Shown: positions 49,625 to 62,399, counted from the stretch's first letter. The stretch: DNA of 64,000 bases from Adiantum capillus-veneris (GCA_014529385.2 CM043946.1:39935558-39999557); one strand, 5' to 3'. The notes: generated by a model not told the origin, from the letters alone. Program-made: numbers and translations.

Positions 49625-49945
49625 TGTTGGGATAAAGGTGTTTGTGCCTTGCTCGGTCACCCAAGCTATGGGAGTCCGCCCATTGTTCACCTTATTGTTT
49701 GTACATATATACAACAATAAGGAGTAGCTCGTTCTGAGCCCTACTCCACCCACACAGCAGTCTACTCTCTCCTTCTCCGCTTCCCACACGCGCACCGAAC
49801 CGCATGCATTCCGCGCTACGGCACTCTTCATGATGTTCACCCACTCCTATTCCAATATAGAGCTACGTATTTTTTGAGTTAATAGAAGCATTCTTTTCTT
49901 AACCATTCTGAGTGGAACTCTTAATTATCCTCCCTAAATTTAACA
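49625..49945 (+). repeat. Element L 3' LTR (end approximate)
   Basis: It begins TGTTGGGATAAAGG right after the purine-rich AGTGGAAGAT, the usual copia arrangement. TACATATATACAAC near 49696 may be the promoter. CTAAATTTAACA near 49934-49945 gives a CA end. No second copy is present to confirm its length. Confidence 0.55.
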
Positions 49946-50740
49946 TGGTCTTCATGTGTGTTGTCTTGATCTTGAGGGGGTTCTTCAGACTTCTCTAGCT
50001 CCTTGTTGCTACTACCTTGTCTTTGTTTCATTAACAAAAGAGCAATGTATTACTTCGTGAAAGCCGGTAAGACATGTTATTGCTTCGTCTGCTACTCTTG
50101 ATGTTCTTATTGAGTGGTAGGAGGAGGCATAGAGGGTGAATCTTAAATCACTGTCTTTCTCCTTTTCTTTCAACCCTCCCTCTCTTCTCTCTCTCTTTGT
50201 AGTCTTGCTACCTCCTCTCTCAAAGCTTGTTCCCTTTGCAATCTTAACACCTTCATCCTAGTTGTGCTTCTCTTCTTTTTGCTCCTTTTCTCGTTGCATG
50301 TAATGACGTGCCACTTGCACGTGATGGAGCCATTTTCTTCCTTCTTTTTCATTCCATAAGACTTGTTTTCGCTCAATGAGTAAAGCTTCTCTAGTAGTTA
50401 CAATGTCAAGAACATCTTGTGCTCTTGGCTATGCTAGTGGTGTTTTTGGAAGCCACTCCTTTTGCTTTCTCCTCCTCTTTTCTTCTTCTTAGCATGCTTT
50501 CTCAAGCTTCTTCCATGTCTTAGTCACGGCATTGTGTCCTCCAAGCCTCCTTAAGGATGGGTGATCTTTTTGTCATCTTCATCACTAAGGAGTGGTCTCC
50601 ATTTCCTCATCCTCACCTTTAGTATCAAATTTTGTTTCTCGGGAAGTCTTTTGGCACTAGTCCCATTTGCCTACGTGCGTTTAGTCTACAGTGGCTTGTC
50701 AATTGATTGAAAAGCCTTGAGCTAATCTTGCTCCTTAAAG
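49946..50740 (-). other. Unrecognised degenerate coding-like sequence
   Basis: The minus strand has short frames rich in Lys, Arg and Glu, for example 50376-50170 with LRLQREQALREEVARLQRER. In another frame, around 50420-50280, it reads REALLIERKQVLWNEKEGRK. The composition suggests a coiled-coil protein such as an old transposase or gag, but no family motif is seen and stops are frequent. Confidence 0.3.
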
Positions 50741-50754
50741 AGCATTTGGTAGGT

Positions 50755-51090
50755 CTTCGTTCATCCTCGAGCATAGTAAGCTATCCAAGAAAGGCAGCTT
50801 TGTTGTTCGTTACTCAAGAAAGGCAGCTTTGTTGTTCGCATATAAGAGATATGAGCCTTCTTTGAAGTTTTTTTCACTATCATATCCAGTAAGATTTAAA
50901 ATTTGCATGGATAGAGTTTATTCTATTGGATAGGTTCTCCACCCATCCGAGAGCATAGTAGGCTGTCCAAGAGAGAGAGCCTCATTGTTCGCACATAAGA
51001 AGTATGTGTCTTTTTTGAAATCATATTTACTATATTATCAAGATTTATTTCAAAACCATTGCATGGATAGGGTCTCTATGGCTTTTATAA
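50755..51090. repeat. Two diverged ~175-bp tandem units
   Basis: GAGCATAGTAAGCTATCCAAG (50767) and GAGCATAGTAGGCTGTCCAAG (50953) start corresponding units that continue with TTGTTCGC, ATAAGA, TTTTTTGAA and GCATGGATAG. Within the first unit, a ~24-base word (CAAGAAAGGCAGCTTTG) is itself doubled. Both units can be read as similar peptides on the minus strand. Confidence 0.7.
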
Positions 51091-51179
51091 TTACAAGGCC
51101 ACTCTATCTTGTGGCATACCTATCCTACTTTTTTAGTGCAATCCCAAATAAATCTCAATAAGTAGACTTTGGAGCTTTT

Positions 51180-51480
51180 TGCAAAAGAAAGGTAGCCCTC
51201 TTATAAATTTCAATTGAACTAGGTGACCAAGTCATGCCCAAACTTGTACATAAGTAGCACTATCAAAATGATGGCTACTATGATTTGAACTTTTATAGCA
51301 GAAATGTTCATATCTGCAATTTTGGCATGTCCATCTTTGAATAATATCATTAACTTCTCTAGTCAATCCCATTGGCACGAGGCATAGGGAGCCATGCAAA
51401 CCAACTTTGGGAGTGACTTTGCGAGTGGCTTCGCGAGAGAATCTTGTCAATTGGATAAACAGTCTTAACTCATATGTACC
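51180..51480 (-). pseudogene. Unrecognised minus-strand coding-like segment with Cys/His residues
   Basis: The frame 51450-51232 reads LTREVNDIIQRWTCQNCRYE, then HFCYKSSNHSSHHFDSATYV. WTCQNCR..HFC could be a metal-binding knuckle. It precedes, on the minus strand, the peptides repeated at 50755-51090. It may belong to a transposase or a decayed gene. I cannot name the family. Confidence 0.3.
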
Positions 51481-54400
51481 TTACTATGATATATCTTGGT
51501 TTAGTCTTAGTTTGGAAATAGTAGTAGTAGTGCAATTTACTAATGGCATTTTCATCACTCGAAAGTATGTTTGATAATTCCTACAAGAGTACAATTGCCA
51601 AAAGTATGTTTGAAAATTGTTGGGAGTATGGAAAATTGCTTTCCTAATCCATGTAAGGGATCCACATTCCAAGTTACACAAGGATGATGATACTCCTTTG
51701 ATAAGTGCTACAGAGTACAGATAGCTTATTGGTTCTCTTGCATCTCTTGTTCCTGTTCTGACACAGCTAACATGCAGGCTAATCCGGGGAAGCCAAGCCC
51801 CTTTCCATCCTCTACCCGCTGCCACTGACCAACTGTCGCATGGAGGCAAGCCACCAAGGGGAGAAGACCCTTAGCATCCTTCACATGCTGCCATCAACTA
51901 TATTGTAGCCTTGAATTATAGATGAAGAGCATCATAATATGCAGCAGCACAAGAATCTCCTCCATCTCTCACTACCAAGGAGCTCATGGCACACTTTGTT
52001 GGGTTCATGGGATTATTATACAATAATATGCATTGCACTATCAGCACTCCCGGCTCATCCCTCGTCTGTCTTGCACATAAGATGCTCAAATAAATAGCAA
52101 ACCATTATTCATTCATGTTATGTATGTATGTATGATCAATGAACTCTTAACACTGAACATACTTGGAATACCAGCAATACAGTAGTCAGATCTTGGATCA
52201 TGGCGCTTGACTGAAGCATCTTTCGCTTGCAGATTAAACAACTTAAAGAACGGTTCACTGATTACTGCTCTAACTTCTTTCCCCGACAACAATCAACCAA
52301 AGCCCAGTCACTAAAAGATCAAAAGAGCCCCACCTACTGCCAAGAATACAGAGTCTCCAGCACTTACAATGCCAGGTTGAGGAGTGGCATACAAATCAGG
52401 CAGCACACTTTCAGCATTAGAGCTTCTCACACGCACCGAGAGATACAGACGCAGTCGGAACTCTACATTAATCACTCCCAGCATATAATTAGAATATCTT
52501 GAAATATAAAGCACTGGGTCAAGCTATGAATGCACTGGCGACGATCTTGACTTATGAATGATGCCATAGGCAAAGAAAGTCATGAGTACAAGCAAGGTGG
52601 GACTGATAAAACAGTTTAGAGGCCGGTCCTTTTCCCCTTCCTTCACAGGTTGGTTGGAGCACATGCAACAACACTGAGCTCCCGACAGTCGGCACTTCCT
52701 CAAAATGACACAGGCAGGTCACACTACACAAACTTAGAAAGTTCATCAGGCAAGCAGAATTAGTACTTAAAAACTCAAACAGACTTCTGCAACAGAAATT
52801 CACACATTCACCCGACTTGGAACAAGGCAACCTAAACTACACCAGCTGTATACTCTCTGGCTTCGCCCACTGTTTGTGACACCCTTGAGAAGTCCCTGAG
52901 ACAAATAGTGAAGAACCAAAACAAAAAGTGAGAGCTTCTGGAGCGGGAAGTCAAGCAACCACGTAGGCGCACCCTGTCAAAGTGAAGCCAAAAACCTCAA
53001 CCCTGTCAAACTGAAGCCAAAAACTAGTCAGCATGTGAAACTAGAACCCTATGCATTGAGTGAGCTTGAGGGTCTCGGATGCGGGCCGCCAATCAGTGCA
53101 ACCTACATCAAGCAAGTTGCTCATACACCCCCCAAAAACACTATTAATGCAAACAATCAATGCTTGCAAGTGCCCAACAAATTCACTTGGAAATTTCTTT
53201 CTTCAAAGCTGAAACCTTGCATAGGCAGCCAATGCAAAAATGGTTTGGATACACTGCAACTTGTATGTCAATGACAAAAGTGCAGCACAAATGAAAGTTT
53301 CTTGATGATATGCATTCACTGCCAGGACCATATTGTGCAGCACATTGAAACTGCAATGCATATCCATCATAGACTTTTTGCCTTTAAACAAAATCGCCAT
53401 GCTTCATGATTTGATGCTTGGATGCCAATGCATCTATCTCCATCCCCCTCTTTTCCACTTGTCTGTCTAGCAAACTCCTCTGCATGAATCTTATGTATAG
53501 ATGACATTCCTCAACAATAAGCATGCTAGATAATGCCTCCTCCACCACTATGGCAGGAAAATGATATTGATGCACCAGCCACGGCTGGAAATGCCATGAG
53601 AACAAAAAGACTCTTCAGATAATCAATACATCCCTTTCTTATCAATCTGCTTCTTGTTGGCCCTGATTCCACATCTGCTCCTCCCTAATGACCCTAATGA
53701 CCTGACCCTGCCACGCCTAACCGTTCGTACCACTTGCTGGCACACCAGGTGCACCACCATCCTGATAACACCATTGAATTCCATAAGCATGCTTACCCAC
53801 TAAAAACGCCCCTTACCCAGACTTCACCGGTGCTTTTCCCGGGATTTCCAACAAACAATGAACAATGTATTGCAAGGAGGATTGTCTTTTAGTGTTCTGC
53901 ACTCATTACACATCATAATACAACTTGTTCAGTTTGCTGATCGACGCACATAAATACCTAAGATATCACGCTGAAATGGTAAATAGGGCCTCGACAAATA
54001 GAGCACGAGCATGCAATCTCACACCAGGGGTTCTGCATCTGACTAAGCGCCTGCAATCCCTTGTACTTCGCAGTGATTGAAGTAGGGTCGGCCGAGCGAG
54101 CCAACCCTCTATGGATTCCAAAAATTGTGTCGGCCATATGTCTAGATTTCCATACGGCGTGCGCCATCGAGGGCGCGCGTGGCATACTTAGCCAACCGAC
54201 CCTTTTAATCAACCCCTGTTTCATTCGCCTCCTTTTTATACTGTCTATGTTCCACAGTTACTACGTATGGGATTATAGTTACACAAATCCCTGCTATACA
54301 GCCAAGCAAAACTAGTCTTCCTTTGTGGGCGTTGCTATAGAACCTAATAAGACATACGCAGATTGACATCAAGCATCTAGCACTGAAGTAAACAAAGCAC

Positions 54401-55158
54401 AAAGTGCATGGATGAATTTTTTTAAAATAACTACGTATATGATGATTGATTGTCTCTATAGTTGTCTATAAAATGGTCCAATTTCATGACATTAACGAAC
54501 TTTTAAAAAGAATTGCATGTGTATTTATTATTCGTAGTCAATTTTCTAAATTGCTAAACATACAATGCATGTGTCATGTAGAAGTGCCTTACAAAAGTAT
54601 GGTGGAGATTTGGAAATGTGATCTCTCCAAAAATTATAAGAAACGAAAGTCGTGCCCTGCCTCATAGAGTTTATGTGTTGGGCCAAGCAAAAGCATAGGC
54701 ATGGGGAATTGGATACTAATAGCGGACCTTGCAGTGTTGTCGAGCTAGAATCATGATTGTGGAGTCAAAAATATCCACTATTGTGAATATATGTCCTTTC
54801 TGTCAGATACAAAAATAGGAGTTAACACAAATACAAAGCATGCGAGATAAAGATTACACTTTAAGAGACACAAAAGTAACTTTATATTATACGTCATAGA
54901 CAGTGTAGGGTTTATTGTAGTGATGAATTCTTGGTTTGAAAGCCCTAGTGGAACCTAGTGAAGCACGTTACTTATAACCATCTTATAAATTGCAAACTTT
55001 ACATATCTCAATCATTAGCAATAGTCTTCTTTTGAAAACGTAGCTACTGCCAAGGAAATGACGCGTGTCAGGCCTGTCCAAATTAGACTGGCGAGTGTAG
55101 TGGTTTTGAGCGCTCTGGCATCACCTCCACCACGCTCAGTGTCTCCTTCCGACCAACT
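51481..55158. other. Unassigned sequence
   Basis: No gene or element is recognised. Small items seen: a 29-bp tandem pair at 52971-53028 (CCCTGTCAAA..GAAGCCAAAAAC), TATG repeats near 52117, and a GC-rich patch at 54076-54205. The frames here lack family motifs. Confidence 0.4.
54087..54203. mobile_element. Possible short inverted-repeat element
   Basis: AGGGTCGGCCGAGCGAG at the left and the reverse complement of AGGGTCGGTTGGCTAAG at the right enclose ~117 GC-rich bases in otherwise AT-rich DNA. The outer 8 bases match perfectly. No target duplication is clear, so the class is open. Confidence 0.35.
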
Positions 55159-56560
55159 ATGGACCGAGGTTTAAAGCTTTCAACCTATTGTCGCAAGCTT
55201 CTACGTGCCGAAAAGCATTTTGTCGCCTACGCAACGTGGCTAGTACCACACAAATCAAAAGAGCATTGTGCTAATGATAGACCTAATTATGTTCCACCTC
55301 TCATCCAAGCCCTCTTCTACATATTCATTCCAGTGCCTCTGTGCCCAAGCCTCCTCTACAAGTTGTGCCTCCTACTCTCAATCAGCTGCAACATGCTCTT
55401 GAAGCACCATCACGAGCCATTACTTTTGCATGCTCTTAGAGCACCATGTTGGCTTTGCCTTCCTTGCTCTCGACACAACTCTACCATGCCTTCTTTCACC
55501 CCCTACCGGATTGTATGCACAAAATCCCTCAACTTGTGTTACACTCAGACAGTGATGTAACTGGCTACCATCATGTTGCCTACTATTTCAGCTACCCCCT
55601 CTTTTGCCCACTGCCTCTAGGCCTCGTACTCCAAATCCAAGCGACACTATCATTGTCCACACATCTTGGAGGGAGCACATCAGATCTTTGTTACCTTACC
55701 CAATATAGTCGCTGCCCTGTGACCATCTCTCTCCATTTGGGATGGTATAGGCTCAACTTGTGCCACGGGACTTTTGTTCACCCATCATGTCCCAATTGCC
55801 CCCATTGGATGCGTGTAGCCCCAAACAGCTCAAAGCCCCTGCATTGTGAGCCCAAGCCACCCCTTATCCAACTGCCACAAGAGCCCTCGATGTCGCTCCT
55901 CTACCCACTGGCTCTCGCCCTAGCAATTCATCTTCATTGTGTGCTGCAACCAGCTTTAGGCACCAGAAAAGCAGACATTCAATCCCAAGGCAGTCTATTG
56001 GGAATGTTCATGCTGAGTGCTTCTCTCTCAGATAGATTCATACTTCATCTGAATACCTTGAAGTGCACATGAAAACCTCATTGTGTTGCAACCAGCTTCA
56101 GTTACCAGAAGAGCAGACATTTAAGAATAAAGTCAACATGAAAACCTCATTGTGCTACAACCAGCTTCAGCCACCAGACGAGCAAAAATTCAAGAATCAA
56201 GCATTGCAAACGGTCCACCTTGCCATGCTCAGAAGCATGATTATTGACACCCATGTACTACAAGCAATACTTCTTATGTCCATTATGCATGAGCATGGGA
56301 AAGGGCACACCCTCCTTCATGAGAGTTGCGGCTATCAACAACCGGAAGACTCTGCCATTACCATCTGTAAAAGGATGAGTGATGATCATCCCATAAAAGA
56401 GCCTGGCCACACACTCAATAACTTGCTCAATGCTTTCTCCGGTGAGGAGGCATACCTAGTCATTTCCTCCTCAACTACTTGTGCAATGTCACGTGCATCC
56501 GAAAAACACAATGTACCAGAGGTGGTGGAGGCACGGTGGGTCCTATAGACCCCAGCAGTA
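55159..56560 (+). other. Pro/Ser-rich coding-like sequence, decayed
   Basis: Three overlapping plus-strand frames (133, 208 and 161 codons) are open at 55159-56548, but none has a domain. Frame switching and Pro/Ser/Leu-rich composition resemble the linker of old copia polyproteins. A ~70-bp unit occurs three times (near 55936, 56081 and 56151), the last two in tandem. Confidence 0.3.
55936..56205. repeat. Three copies of a CAACCAGCTT..CCAGA unit
   Basis: CATTGTG, then CAACCAGCTTYAG and ACCAGA, recur at 55936, 56081 and 56151; the last two are a 70-bp tandem pair that also includes CATGAAAACCT. Confidence 0.75.
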
Positions 56561-57389
56561 GCTGGTAAGGGGATCCCACAAACATCGGTGGCATCATTCA
56601 GCGAATCAATTGTGCCTGACATAGGGCAGCTGAATTGAGTGTGCTTCTTGTACGTCCGGCAGAGGATATGTAGCACAGTGCTTTCAAATATTGCACCAAT
56701 TGTCACTTGTTAGCAGCCACATCATGTGGAGAGCCATCAGACGCCCATGGTGCGGATGAAGGGGTGAAACAATAGCCTGGATCTGCTTGGCACCACTAGT
56801 AAGCCTCTTCCAAGTCGCCTGCAACCTCCTTTCTCAAGAGAGAGGCACAACTGCTCTAGTTTGCAATTCAAAAACATAAAATCTACGGCACACCGCTGTT
56901 GCGCACTAGTAGACTCGAGTTGACCCGGCCTCCTTGCAGGCCATAACCACAAGAGTTGATCGTGAAGATAGGGTTAAGTTCAGCCTTTTCTCCACCATGG
57001 AAGTCCGTAAGTCGCCATGAAACTCCTATGAAGACGAGATGAAACCCTGCCAAAGGGGAAAGATCGGAGTATTCCTTTTTTCAACGATAGCAGGGCTAAT
57101 GGCAGCGCTTTTTTTACTTGGGGCAGTGTTGTAAGACCGGTGCTCTACACCATTGGATTAACTTTTTTAGTTGATGCTCAAGATTGAGTCAAGTGGCTTA
57201 ATGTTGTGGTCTTATTTGAAAAAAACACCTTTGGCTTATCAAATAAACATTTCCCTTGGCTAGTTTTTTTTGTTTAATTTGATGCGAAGCATACAACTAG
57301 TTTAACGAGATTGCGCTCACACCTGTATGTCATGGGGCTTGAACCATAGCAGGCACACTTAAATCCCCTCACCTTTCGTAATGAAATAT
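56561..57389. other. Unassigned sequence
   Basis: No gene recognised. The minus-strand frames at 56386-56706 and 56737-56952 have no motifs. Confidence 0.35.
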
Positions 57390-57529
57390 GGCTATAACAT
57401 TGATTGTAGCGGAAGTAAAGTAACAATAGTGAGCATTTCCTTAAAAGAATTCTTAAAGAGCATAAGGAAAGCGCTTGATTAAAGGTAGCAAAATGAAAAT
57501 TATACCTAGTAGCTTGGCATGAACAATAC

Positions 57530-57608
<79 letters not shown>

Positions 57609-58440
57609 ATAGAAATTGACAACAATTGAGGACCGCATTTACTTGAAGCCAGTCCCCCCTCCAAAACACTTTTGTATTATAGATTCTCCCATAAGGAGAG
57701 ACTGGTACAATACATGCTTTGTGTTCATTGAGACCTTGTTGATGCAATGAAGATGGTAGCTATGTCCGTAACTAATCTTGTAAAAGCATTAACTTGTCCT
57801 CGGCCTCAATCCCAAGACCTCAAAAAACTTCAAAAGGTGGAGAGAGCTAGTAGGGAGTGAGGGAAGGGAAGAGGAAGAAGAAGTAGCATACGTGAAAGAA
57901 GTATTTTCCTCTCATATCATTACTCATATAGCATAGCGTAGCGTAGTAATGAAGATGAAGAAGATGGAAAGCATTGCTTTGAAGCATGACTCTTGGTTGG
58001 ATTTGCACTCCATAGCCAAGAGGTGTTGGTGTAGGCTCTCTACTTCTCAAGCTTGGAGAAGGAGATGGAGTTCTTGCTCAACACAATGAGAGAGTGTGTG
58101 AGTGTAGGAGAATGATCCAAAAATGAGTCCCCTCCTTGCCTATGTGGACCCCTCTCTCTCTCTCTCTTGATGCTAGCTTGATCCCTATTGGCCCTTGCCA
58201 AGCTTGGCCAGTCTCACAAGCCATGGTCATTTCAAGCAATAGGGGTAGCATTTGGACAAGTGTCCTTCTTTCTCCCTTTGAGAGATAGAGCTTAATTAAT
58301 TACTTACATGCACCTAAATTCTCATTGGACCTCCCTAAAGCCATCCAATAAAATTCAAACACACCATGAGGGCAACATGGGTAGGTGCTTGACATGTGTC
58401 CTTATTCCCTCTTGAGTCTTGGGCTTGCCTTGTGTGTGTG
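57390..58440. mobile_element. Repeat E, copy 2
   Basis: It is similar to 9602-~10800: TGTAGCGGAA, ATAGTGAGCATTTC, GCATGAACAATACTT, AGTCCCCCCTCCAAAA, then GAGAGCTAGT and AAGAGGTGTTGGTGTAGG in the same order. A long (GA)n lies at 57534-57605, where copy 1 has only AGAGAGAGAAATT. The match stops near 58440, next to the satellite block. Confidence 0.75.
57534..57605. repeat. (GA)n microsatellite
   Basis: About 36 GA units inside repeat E copy 2. Confidence 0.97.
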
Positions 58441-61400
58441 TTCCAATAACAATATAACATATACAGCAAAGAATCCTTTCAAATTACAAAAGACACTAGA
58501 AACTATGTCAGTGAAAAGGTGGTATAATTCCCATTCATAGTACATAATAGTCTTTATACATCAGTACTGAAATCAAGGGCCACAAGATATAAAAGTCCGC
58601 CATCTTTAAGCCAAGGAACTTTGAAAACCATAGTTGAGAAGGTAACCCGCACCTGCACCCATGGAAACAACACAACTTTTAGTTAGCATTGGTACTGTAT
58701 GCATGTGATGCATGGGTATCCCACATGTTATAGATGTCACCCGACTAGATTCTTTCAAAGATAAATAATACAAAAGGTAAAGCTAATCATATATTCCAAG
58801 ATGGTTTCATTTACGAGGGGAAAACCATAAGCTTTCATGAGATAAGGGTCAAAAGAAGTAGCCAACTATACACATAATAGTCACACATCAACTTAGTATA
58901 GTCAATAATATGCATGATTTCTATACTGTTATACTGGTACTGGTATATTGGTACTACTATATCGCATTACCGGTATAATATACTGGTAAACTGGTACTGG
59001 TCTCAGATTTTTAGTGTTAGTACTGGTACAGGTAGTACTACTATCACAACAGTCATACAACGACTTCACATAGTCAAGAATATGCATGAGTTCTAGACTG
59101 CTATACTGGTACTGGCATACTGGTATTGCTATATTGCAATATTGGTATAAGTATACAGGTATACTGGTACTGGCTCAGATTTTCACCGCTAGTACTGGTA
59201 CTGGTAGTACTGGTACCATAACAATCATACATCAACTTAGTATAGTCAAGAACATGCATGAGTTCTATATTGCCATACTGCTATAATGGTACTGGTATAC
59301 TGGTACCGTTATACGGAAATATTGATAAATGTATACTGGTATACAAGTTGGTTTCAGGTTTCCAGTGCTACTCAAAAGAAGAGGCTAACTTTTCCCTAAG
59401 TCATTCATTGACTTAGTATAGTACTGGTACTGGTAGTACTGATGTAGTAAAAAATCATAACTGGTATTGGTACTGATGTAGTGAAAATCCATAATTGGTA
59501 CTGGTACTGATGTTGTAAAAACCATAACATATATATGTCTACTGATATACTGGTACTGATCTCAGATCTTCAATGCTAGTGAGAAGAAGTAGCCAACTAT
59601 TCCCATAAGTCATACATTGACTTAGGATAGTCCTGGTAGTATTGGTACTGGTACTAATGTCGTAAAAAATCATAACATATATTCAAAGATGGTATTACCA
59701 TAACATATATATGTATACTGGTATATTGGTGCAGGTCTCAGATCTTGACTGGTACTGGTAGTACTGGTCCATAACAGTCATACATAAACTTAGTATAGTC
59801 AAGAGCATGCATGAGTTCTGTATTGCCATACTACTATACTTGTACTGGTATATTGGTACCGTTATACTACAATATTGGTGTATGTATATTGGTATACAAG
59901 TACTGGTCTCAGATTTCTAGTGCTAGTCAAAAGAAGTAGCTAACTTTTCCCATAAGTCATTCATTGACTTAGTATAGTACTGGTATTGATAGTATTAGTA
60001 GTATTGGTATTGGTAGTATTGATGTAGTAAAAAACCATAATATATATATATACACTGGTACTAGTATTGATGTAGTAAAAAACCATAACTCGTACTAGTA
60101 CTGATGTAGTAAAAGCCATAACATATACTGATATATTGGTACTGATCTCATATCTTCAATGCTAGTTAGAAGAAGTAGCCAACTATTCCCACAAGTCATA
60201 CATTGACTTAGTATAGTACTGGTAGTACCGGTAGTACTGGTATCGGTAGTACTAGTAGTACTGGTATTGGTACTGATTTAGTAAAAAACCATAACATATA
60301 TTCAGAGATGGCATTACCATAATATATATATGTATACAAGTAAACTGGTGCAAGTCTCAGATCTTTAATGCTAGTTAAAAGAAGTAGCCAACTATTCTCA
60401 CAAGTCATACATCTACTTAGTATAGTACTGGTACTTGTAGTACCGGTAGTACTGGTATTGGTACTGGTGTAGTAAAACCCATAACATATATTAGTAGTAC
60501 TGGTAGTACCGATAGTACTAGTATTGGTACTACTGTAGTAAAACCCATAACATATATTCAAAGATGGTTTTATTTACAAGGGGTTGAAGGGAAACCAATC
60601 AGTTGATGTAGTAAAAACTAGTACTAGTAGTACTGGTACTGGTAGTACTAATGTAGTAAAAAACTATAACATATGTATATATAAACATATATATATGTGT
60701 GTATATATATATACATATATATATGTGTATATATATATATATATACATATATACTGGTTTTAGTAGTGATGTAGTAAAAACCATAACTGGTATTGCTGAT
60801 GTATTAAAAAACATACATATAAGTATACTGATATACTGGTATTGATCTCATATCTTCAATGCTAGTCAGAAGAAGTAGCCAACTCTTCCCACAAGTCATA
60901 CATTAACTTAGTATAGTACTGGCAGTACCGGTAGTACTGGTATCGGTAGTATTGGTAGTACTGGTACTGGTACTGATGTAGTAAAAAACCATAACATATA
61001 TTAAGAGATGGTATTACCATAACATATATATGTATATTGGTATATTGGTGTAGGTCTCAGATCTTTAGTGCTAGTCAGAAGAAGTAGCCAACTATTCCCA
61101 CAAGTCATACATCGACTTAGTATAGTATTGGTACTGGTAGCATTGGTAGTAACGATAGTAACTGTACAAGTACTGCTATAGTAAAACCCATAACATAAAT
61201 TTAAAGATGGTTTTATTTACAAGGGGTTGCAGGGAAACCAATCAGTTGATGTAGTAAAAACTAGTATTGGTACTGGTACTGGTGTAGTAAAAACCCTAAG
61301 TATTACTGGTGTTGGTACTGATGTAGTAAAAAAACCATAACATATACTGGTATACTGGTGCGGGTCTCAATTTTTTAGTGCTAGTCAGAAGAAGTAGCCA

Positions 61401-62390
61401 ACTATTCCCACAAGTCATACATCGACTTAGTATAGTAGTGGTACTGGTAGTATTGGTACTGGTAGTACTGGTTCTGGTACAGATGTAGTAAAACACCATA
61501 ACATATATTCAGAGATGGTTTCATTTATAAAGGATTGCATGGAAACCAATCAGTTTTTTAGTGCTAGTATTGGTACTAGTAGTACTGGTACAAGTAGTAA
61601 TGTTGTACTGGTACTGGTATACTGGTACTGATACATCAGAGAATCCTTTCAATTTACAAAAGAAACGAAAAATTATGTCACTAAAAAGGTGGTATAATTC
61701 CCATTTATAGTATAGAACAATCTTTAAACACAAGTATTAAAATCAAGAATTTGAAAAACGTCTGTCATTTTCCAGCGAAGGGACATTAAAACCATAGTTG
61801 AGAAGGTAACCCTCACCTAAGAGTCAGAAGAAGTAACCAACTATTCCCATACCAGTCATACATCGACTTAGTATAGTCAGAAACATGCATGAGTTCTATA
61901 CTGCTATACTGGTATGGGTATACTGGTACTGCTATATTGGTACTACTATATTGCAATATTGGTATATGTATACTAGTATTGGTCTCAGATTTTTAGTGTT
62001 AGTCCTGGTCATGGTGGTATTGGTGCCATAATAGTCGTACATCAACTTAGTATAGTCAAGAACATGCATGCGTTCTATATTGCTATACTGGTACTGCTAT
62101 ACTGGTCCTAATCCACTAAATAATCCTTTCAAGTTACAAAAGACACTATGTCAATGAAAAGGTGGTATAATTCCCATTCATAGTACCGCACAGTCTTAAT
62201 ACACAAGTACTCAAACCAATAGCCTAAAGATAGAAAAGTTTACCATCGTCAAGCCAAGGAACATTAGAACCATAGTTGAGAGGGTAACCTTCACCTAAGA
62301 GTCAGAAGAAGTAGCCAACTATTCTCATAACAGTCATATAACGACTTAGTATAGTCAAGAACATGTATGAGTTCTACTACCATATCAAAG
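58440..62390. repeat. Complex TACTGG/GGTACT satellite with higher-order units
   Basis: About 3.9 kb in which GGTACT, TACTGG, TATTGG and GTAGTA words recur, interleaved with longer units. AGAAGTAGCCAACTATTCCCA, with CATACATCGACTTAGTATAGT about 30 bases later, occurs about ten times (for example near 59585, 60170, 60380, 60870, 61080, 61390 and 62300). GATGTAGTAAAAACCATAAC occurs many times. A ~180-base unit (AATCCTTTCAAATTACAAAAG to CATAGTTGAGAAGGTAACC) occurs at 58470, 61630 and 62115. An AT dinucleotide tract lies at 60690-60750. The frames here are Tyr/Trp or Ser/Thr repeats and not genes. Confidence 0.88.
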
Positions 62391-62399
62391 GTGAATCAC

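Noticed and set aside
55159-56548. Three long plus-strand frames as a host gene
   Set aside because: The frames overlap, switch and contain tandem repeats; no domain is visible. I list the region as decayed coding-like sequence only.
58914-61733. Small open frames in the satellite (Tyr/Trp-rich plus strand, Ser/Thr-rich minus strand)
   Set aside because: They are direct translations of TACTGG-type repeats and are interrupted irregularly.
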